Assembly (NCBI GenBank): GCA_002298155.1
Contig: DBME01000402.1
Coordinates: 1-13,080, forward strand
Reading direction: 5' to 3'
DNA: 13,080 nucleotides
Origin: Holophagaceae bacterium UBA706
GTDB lineage: Bacteria > Acidobacteriota > Holophagae > Holophagales > Holophagaceae
In this document: one piece after another, positions 9,018 to 13,080 of the stretch
How the letters are laid out: every line of letters begins with the position of its first letter
Numbering within the stretch: the stretch's first letter is position 1
Position numbers and translations under genes: made by a program
The notes under the pieces: generated by a model
The model's database searches: none
What the model saw: the letters and a program-made list of their open reading frames with translations, nothing else
Told to the model about the DNA's origin: nothing

Positions 9018-10199
9018 ATGGAAACCAACGAGAACTTCCTCACCCCCACCCTGCCGGCCGCAGGCGAACGCAGGGCTCCCTGGATCGGGTGGCTGGTGGG
9101 GAGCATCGCGGCCGTGCTGCTGCTGGTGATCATCGTGCGCCTGACCTCCGGGGGCGCGAAGGCCGCGCCGCCGCCCAAGGCCGTCCAGGTGACCACCGTC
9201 CTGGCCCAGAAGGGCGACATGCCCGTGAACCTCAGCGGCCTGGGCACCGTGGTGCCCACGGACGCGGTGACGCTACGCACGCGGGTCGACGGGCAGATCG
9301 TCAAGATCTCCTTCAAGGAAGGACAAATGGTCCGCAAGGGCGACCTGCTGGTCCAGATCGATCCCCGGCCCTACCAGGTGCAACTGCTCCAGGCGGAGGG
9401 GCAGATCGCCAAGGACCAGTCCGTGCTGCGCAACGCCCGCATGGACCTGGATCGGATCCGCTCCCTCTACAACCAGAAGATCGTCTCCCAGCAGCAGCTC
9501 GACACCCAGTCCGCGCTGGTGGACCAGTACGAGGCCGCCGTGAAGGCCGATTCTGCCGCGGTGGAGAGCGCCAAGCTCAACCTCACCTACAGCCGCATCA
9601 CCGCGCCCATCTCCGGCCGGGTCGGCCTGCGCCTGGTGGACCAGGGCAACATGGTCAAGGCCTCGGACACCAACGGTCTGGTGACCCTCACCCCGGTGGC
9701 CCCCATCAACGTGCTCTTCACGGTGCCCGCCGACGCCATCCAGAGCGTCATGGCCAGCGGCAAGGCCCCGGCCGTGGAGGTCTACGACCGCGACATGGAC
9801 CGCAAGCTGGCCAAGGGGACCCTCCTCGCCGTGGACAACCAGGTGGACACGGCCACCGGCACCCTGCGCATCAAGGCCCAGTTCGACAACAAGGACGGGG
9901 CCCTCTTCCCCAACCAGTTCGTCAACGCCCGGCTCCTGGTGGATACCCTCCGGGGCGTCGTGCTGGTCCCCTCCGCGACCCTTCAGCGGGGTCCGGCGGG
10001 CTCCTTCGTCTACGTGGTGAAGGGCGATTCCACCGTGGAGATGCGGCCCGTGGAGGTCCTGGCCACCGAGGGTGACGTCACCGCCATCAAGAAGGGCGTC
10101 GCCGCGGGCGAGAAACTGGTGGTCACCGGCCTGGACAAGCTGCGGCCCGGCAGCAAGGTCGCCGAGGAAGGCCAGGGCGCGCCCAAGGCAGCCAAATGA
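9018..10199 (+). CDS. mdtA: RND efflux periplasmic adaptor subunit (MdtA-like)
   Basis: This 393-residue membrane-fusion protein links an inner-membrane RND pump to an outer-membrane channel. A cytoplasmic N-terminus is followed by one membrane segment (about 22-41) and no lipobox, so it is anchored by its N-terminal helix. Domains in order are: first lipoyl half (about 84-117, [27 protein letters not shown]), an alpha-helical hairpin (about 120-188, Gln- and Ala-rich with heptad character), second lipoyl half ([16 protein letters not shown], 195-210), beta-barrel (about 228-310) and membrane-proximal domain (311-375, [10 protein letters not shown]). Length and motifs match MdtA rather than AcrA. 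ATG 9018 follows AGGA at 5-nt spacing. The stop codon overlaps the start of the next gene (ATGA), so the two are translationally coupled. A candidate operator lies upstream. Exported substrates are unknown; the E. coli relative handles bile salts and novobiocin. Confidence 0.93.
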   Translation: METNENFLTPTLPAAGERRAPWIGWLVGSIAAVLLLVIIVRLTSGGAKAAPPPKAVQVTTVLAQKGDMPVNLSGLGTVVPTDAVTLRTRVDGQIVKISFKEGQMVRKGDLLVQIDPRPYQVQLLQAEGQIAKDQSVLRNARMDLDRIRSLYNQKIVSQQQLDTQSALVDQYEAAVKADSAAVESAKLNLTYSRITAPISGRVGLRLVDQGNMVKASDTNGLVTLTPVAPINVLFTVPADAIQSVMASGKAPAVEVYDRDMDRKLAKGTLLAVDNQVDTATGTLRIKAQFDNKDGALFPNQFVNARLLVDTLRGVVLVPSATLQRGPAGSFVYVVKGDSTVEMRPVEVLATEGDVTAIKKGVAAGEKLVVTGLDKLRPGSKVAEEGQGAPKAAK

Positions 10200-13080
10200 A
10201 TCCATCCCGGCCGTTCATCCTCCGGCCCATCGCCACCGCCCTGCTGATGCTCGGGATCACGCTGGTGGGCCTGGTGGCCTTCCTCCAGCTGCCGGTGTCG
10301 GCCCTGCCCCAGGTGGACTACCCCACCATCCAGGTTCAGACCTTCTATCCCGGCGCCAGCCCCGACGTGGTGGCCACGGCCATCACCGCCCCCCTGGAAC
10401 GGCAGTTCGGGCAGCTTCCGGGCCTGAACCAGATGACCTCCAGCAGTTCGGAAGGCAGTTCGCTCATCACCCTGCAGTTCGTGCTGGACCTCAACATCGA
10501 CGTGGCCGAGCAGCAAGTGCAGGCCGCCGTGAACGCCGCGGGAACCTACCTGCCTTCGGACCTGCCCAATCCCCCCATCTACAGCAAGACCAACCCCGCC
10601 GACGCCCCGATCCTCACCCTGGCCCTGTCCTCGGATACCCTGGCGCTGCCCAAGGTGGAGGAATTCGCCGACACGCGCCTGGCCCAGAAGATCTCCCAGC
10701 TCCCGGGCGTGGGCCTGGTGAGCATCAGCGGCGGGCAGAAGCCCGCCGTGCGGGTGCAGGCGAACCCCGCGGCCCTGGCCTCGTACGGCCTGACCCTGGA
10801 CGACATCCGCACGGCGGTGGGCGCGGCCAACGTGAACCAGGCCAAGGGCGCCTTCGACGGCAAGGCCCAGTCCTACGCCATCGGCGCCAACGACCAGCTC
10901 ACCTCCTCCTCCCAGTACAAGCCCCTGGTCATCGCCTACAAGAACGGCAGCCCCATCACCCTCCAGGACGTGGCCAACGTCGTGGACAGCACCGAGAACG
11001 CCAAGCTCGCGGCCTGGAAGGACAAGACCCCCGCCGTGATCCTGAACATCCAGCGGCAGCCCGGGGCCAACATCATCGCCGTGGTGGACCGCATCAAGAC
11101 GCTGCTGCCCCAGATCAACGCCTCCATCCCCGCCGGCGTGAAGATGCAGATCCTCACGGACCGCACCACCACCATCCGGGCCTCCGTGGAGGACGTGGAG
11201 TTCGAGCTCGGGCTCACCATCGCCCTGGTGATCATGGTGATCTTCCTGTTCCTGAGGACCTTCTCGGCCACCATCATCCCCAGCTTCGCCGTGCCGCTGT
11301 CGCTGGTGGGGACCTTCGGCGTGATGTACCTGCTGGGCTACAGCCTCAACAACCTCACGCTCATGGCCCTGACCATCTCCACCGGGTTCGTGGTGGACGA
11401 CGCCATCGTCATGATCGAGAACATCATGCGGTACATCGAGGAGGGGGTGCCGCCCATGGAGGCGGCCCTGCGCGGCTCCGAGCAGATCGGCTTCACCATC
11501 GTCTCCCTCACGGTTTCGCTGATCGCGGTGCTGATCCCCCTGCTGTTCATGGGCGACATCGTGGGCCGCCTGTTCCGGGAATTCGCTGTGACGCTGGCCG
11601 TGACCATCATCGTCTCGGCCTTCGTGTCCCTCACCCTCACGCCCATGATGTGCGCCCGGCTCCTGCGCAACCAGCTCGAGCACGAGAAGGGGCGGTTCTA
11701 CCAGGCCTCGGAGCGCGTCTTCAAGAACGTCATCGCCTTCTACGGCCGGACCCTCACCTGGGTGCTCAAGCACCAGACCACGACCCTCTGGGTGGCCGTG
11801 GGGACCCTGGGCGTGACGGTGGCCCTCTACGTATGGATCCCCAAGGGCTTCTTCCCGGTGCAGGACACGGGGGTGATCCTGGGCATCTCCGAGGCCCCCC
11901 AGACCGTCTCCTTCCAGGCCATGGCCAAGCGCCAGCAGGCCCTGGCGGAGGTGATCCTGGAGGATCCCGCCGTGGAGAGCCTGTCCTCGTTCATCGGCGT
12001 GGACGGCACCAACACGACCCTCAATTCCGGGCGCATCCAGATCAACCTCAAGCCCCTCGAGGTCCGGAAGCTGAGCGCCAGCGACGTGATCCGGCGGCTC
12101 CGGCCCGAACTGGAGCGGGTGGCGGACATCAAGCTCTTCATGCAGCCCGTGCAGGACCTCACGGTGGAGGACCGGGTGAGCCGCACCCAGTACCAATATT
12201 CCATGGAGGACCCCGACACCAAGACCCTGGGCATCTGGGTGCCGAAGTTCGTGGCCGAGATCCAGAAGATCCCCATCCTGCGCGACGTGGCCAGCGACCT
12301 CCAGGACAACGGCCTCCAGACCCGCATCGTCATCGACCGCACCACCGCCGCGCGCCTGGGCATCACCCCCAAGATGCTCGACGACGCCCTGTACAACGCC
12401 TTCGGCCAGCGGCAGATCTCCACGATCTTCACGGAGCTGAACCAGACCCGCGTGGTGCTGGAGAACATGGACGGCTTCCGGGAGGGCCCCCGGGCCCTGG
12501 ACACCATCTTCCTGAAGTCCAGCCAGGGCGGATCCGTCCCCATCAGCGCCATCAGCCGCATCGAAAACACCTACGCCCCCCTGGCCATCAACCACCAGGG
12601 CCAGTTCCCCGCCGCCACCATCTCGTTCAACCTGGCCCGGGGCGCCTCCATCGGCGACGCGGTGCGCGAGATCGAGAAGGTGCGCGAACGCATGGACATG
12701 CCCCAGAGCATCCAGTCGGAGTTCAAGGGCACCGCCCAGGCCTTCCGGGCCTCCCTGGTGAACACGCCGTTCCTCATCCTGGCCGCCCTGGTGACCATGT
12801 ACATCCTGCTGGGCGTGCTGTACGAGAGCTACATCCACCCGGTGACGATCCTCTCCACCCTGCCGTCGGCCGGCGTGGGGGCGCTGCTCTCGCTCATGAT
12901 CTGCGGCATCGACTTCAGCGTCATCGCGCTCATCGGCATCATCCTTCTCATCGGCATCGTGAAGAAGAACGGCATCATGATGGTGGACTTCGCCCTCGAA
13001 GCGGAGCGGCAGCACGGGCTCTCGCCGGAGAAGGCGATCTACGAAGGCTGCCTGATCCGGTTCCGGCCGATCATGATGAC
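10196..13080 (+). CDS. mdtB: RND efflux inner-membrane transporter (MdtB-like), partial at 3' end
   Basis: This is a proton-driven RND pump of the inner membrane. The frame is open from the ATG at 10196 to the window edge: 961 full codons, with no stop. It begins [19 protein letters not shown], the first membrane helix; [15 protein letters not shown] and YPGASPDVV follow as in all RND pumps. [14 protein letters not shown] (396-409) carries the proton-relay pair D401-D402 in helix 4, and K924 in [11 protein letters not shown] is the partner lysine in helix 10. The stretch [20 protein letters not shown], followed by [21 protein letters not shown], is characteristic of the MdtB/MdtC subfamily rather than AcrB. 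MdtB is about 1040 residues, so roughly 80 residues, including the last helices, lie outside. It overlaps the adaptor gene by 4 bp. In E. coli MdtB works as a heteromer with MdtC, so a second RND gene may follow. Confidence 0.95.
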   Translation, partial: MNPSRPFILRPIATALLMLGITLVGLVAFLQLPVSALPQVDYPTIQVQTFYPGASPDVVATAITAPLERQFGQLPGLNQMTSSSSEGSSLITLQFVLDLNIDVAEQQVQAAVNAAGTYLPSDLPNPPIYSKTNPADAPILTLALSSDTLALPKVEEFADTRLAQKISQLPGVGLVSISGGQKPAVRVQANPAALASYGLTLDDIRTAVGAANVNQAKGAFDGKAQSYAIGANDQLTSSSQYKPLVIAYKNGSPITLQDVANVVDSTENAKLAAWKDKTPAVILNIQRQPGANIIAVVDRIKTLLPQINASIPAGVKMQILTDRTTTIRASVEDVEFELGLTIALVIMVIFLFLRTFSATIIPSFAVPLSLVGTFGVMYLLGYSLNNLTLMALTISTGFVVDDAIVMIENIMRYIEEGVPPMEAALRGSEQIGFTIVSLTVSLIAVLIPLLFMGDIVGRLFREFAVTLAVTIIVSAFVSLTLTPMMCARLLRNQLEHEKGRFYQASERVFKNVIAFYGRTLTWVLKHQTTTLWVAVGTLGVTVALYVWIPKGFFPVQDTGVILGISEAPQTVSFQAMAKRQQALAEVILEDPAVESLSSFIGVDGTNTTLNSGRIQINLKPLEVRKLSASDVIRRLRPELERVADIKLFMQPVQDLTVEDRVSRTQYQYSMEDPDTKTLGIWVPKFVAEIQKIPILRDVASDLQDNGLQTRIVIDRTTAARLGITPKMLDDALYNAFGQRQISTIFTELNQTRVVLENMDGFREGPRALDTIFLKSSQGGSVPISAISRIENTYAPLAINHQGQFPAATISFNLARGASIGDAVREIEKVRERMDMPQSIQSEFKGTAQAFRASLVNTPFLILAALVTMYILLGVLYESYIHPVTILSTLPSAGVGALLSLMICGIDFSVIALIGIILLIGIVKKNGIMMVDFALEAERQHGLSPEKAIYEGCLIRFRPIMM

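Noticed and set aside
10010..13015. Minus-strand open frame of 1001 codons opposite the RND genes
   Set aside because: The translation is a His/Gly/Asp-rich low-complexity artefact. The plus strand carries unmistakable MdtA and MdtB motifs throughout.

Overview
The window is GC-rich (by eye about two thirds G+C, with third codon positions almost always G or C) and densely coding. It holds six complete genes and one gene that runs off the right end. Each gene looks like a diderm soil or sediment bacterium: outer-membrane TonB-dependent receptor, RND tripartite pump, exported M16 peptidase. The codon use and gene mix remind me of the Holophagae branch of Acidobacteriota (Geothrix/Mesoterricola-like). 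That placement is an inference; no 16S or other marker gene is present.

Layout. Positions 1-73 hold a weak terminator-like hairpin. On the minus strand lie an exported two-domain M16 zinc peptidase (74-2890) and, upstream of it by 69 nt and in the same direction, a glutaryl-CoA-dehydrogenase-type acyl-CoA dehydrogenase (2960-4150). A 97-bp divergent intergenic region separates this from a 6-phosphofructokinase (4248-5360, plus). A TonB-dependent receptor follows on the plus strand (5447-7405). It converges, with only 2 bp between stop codons, on a secreted protein I do not recognise (7408-8724, minus). A 293-bp divergent intergenic region with GC-rich hairpins and an operator-like inverted repeat leads to an RND efflux operon: an MdtA-type periplasmic adaptor (9018-10199) and, overlapping it by 4 bp, an MdtB-type inner-membrane transporter (10196 to beyond 13080).

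How the genes relate. Only the mdtAB-like pair is clearly a functional unit: adaptor plus proton-driven pump, translationally coupled, probably followed by a second RND subunit (MdtC-like) outside the window. The dehydrogenase and peptidase may share a transcript but have no obvious shared pathway. The phosphofructokinase and TonB receptor are co-directional, but their products are unrelated. The rest reads as ordinary chromosomal housekeeping and envelope functions.

I see no tRNA or rRNA gene, CRISPR array, insertion sequence, phage gene or toxin-antitoxin pair, and no convincing novel multi-gene system. The points most worth a second look are the mixed ATP/PPi-type signature of the phosphofructokinase, the unrecognised secreted protein, and small inverted repeats in three intergenic regions.
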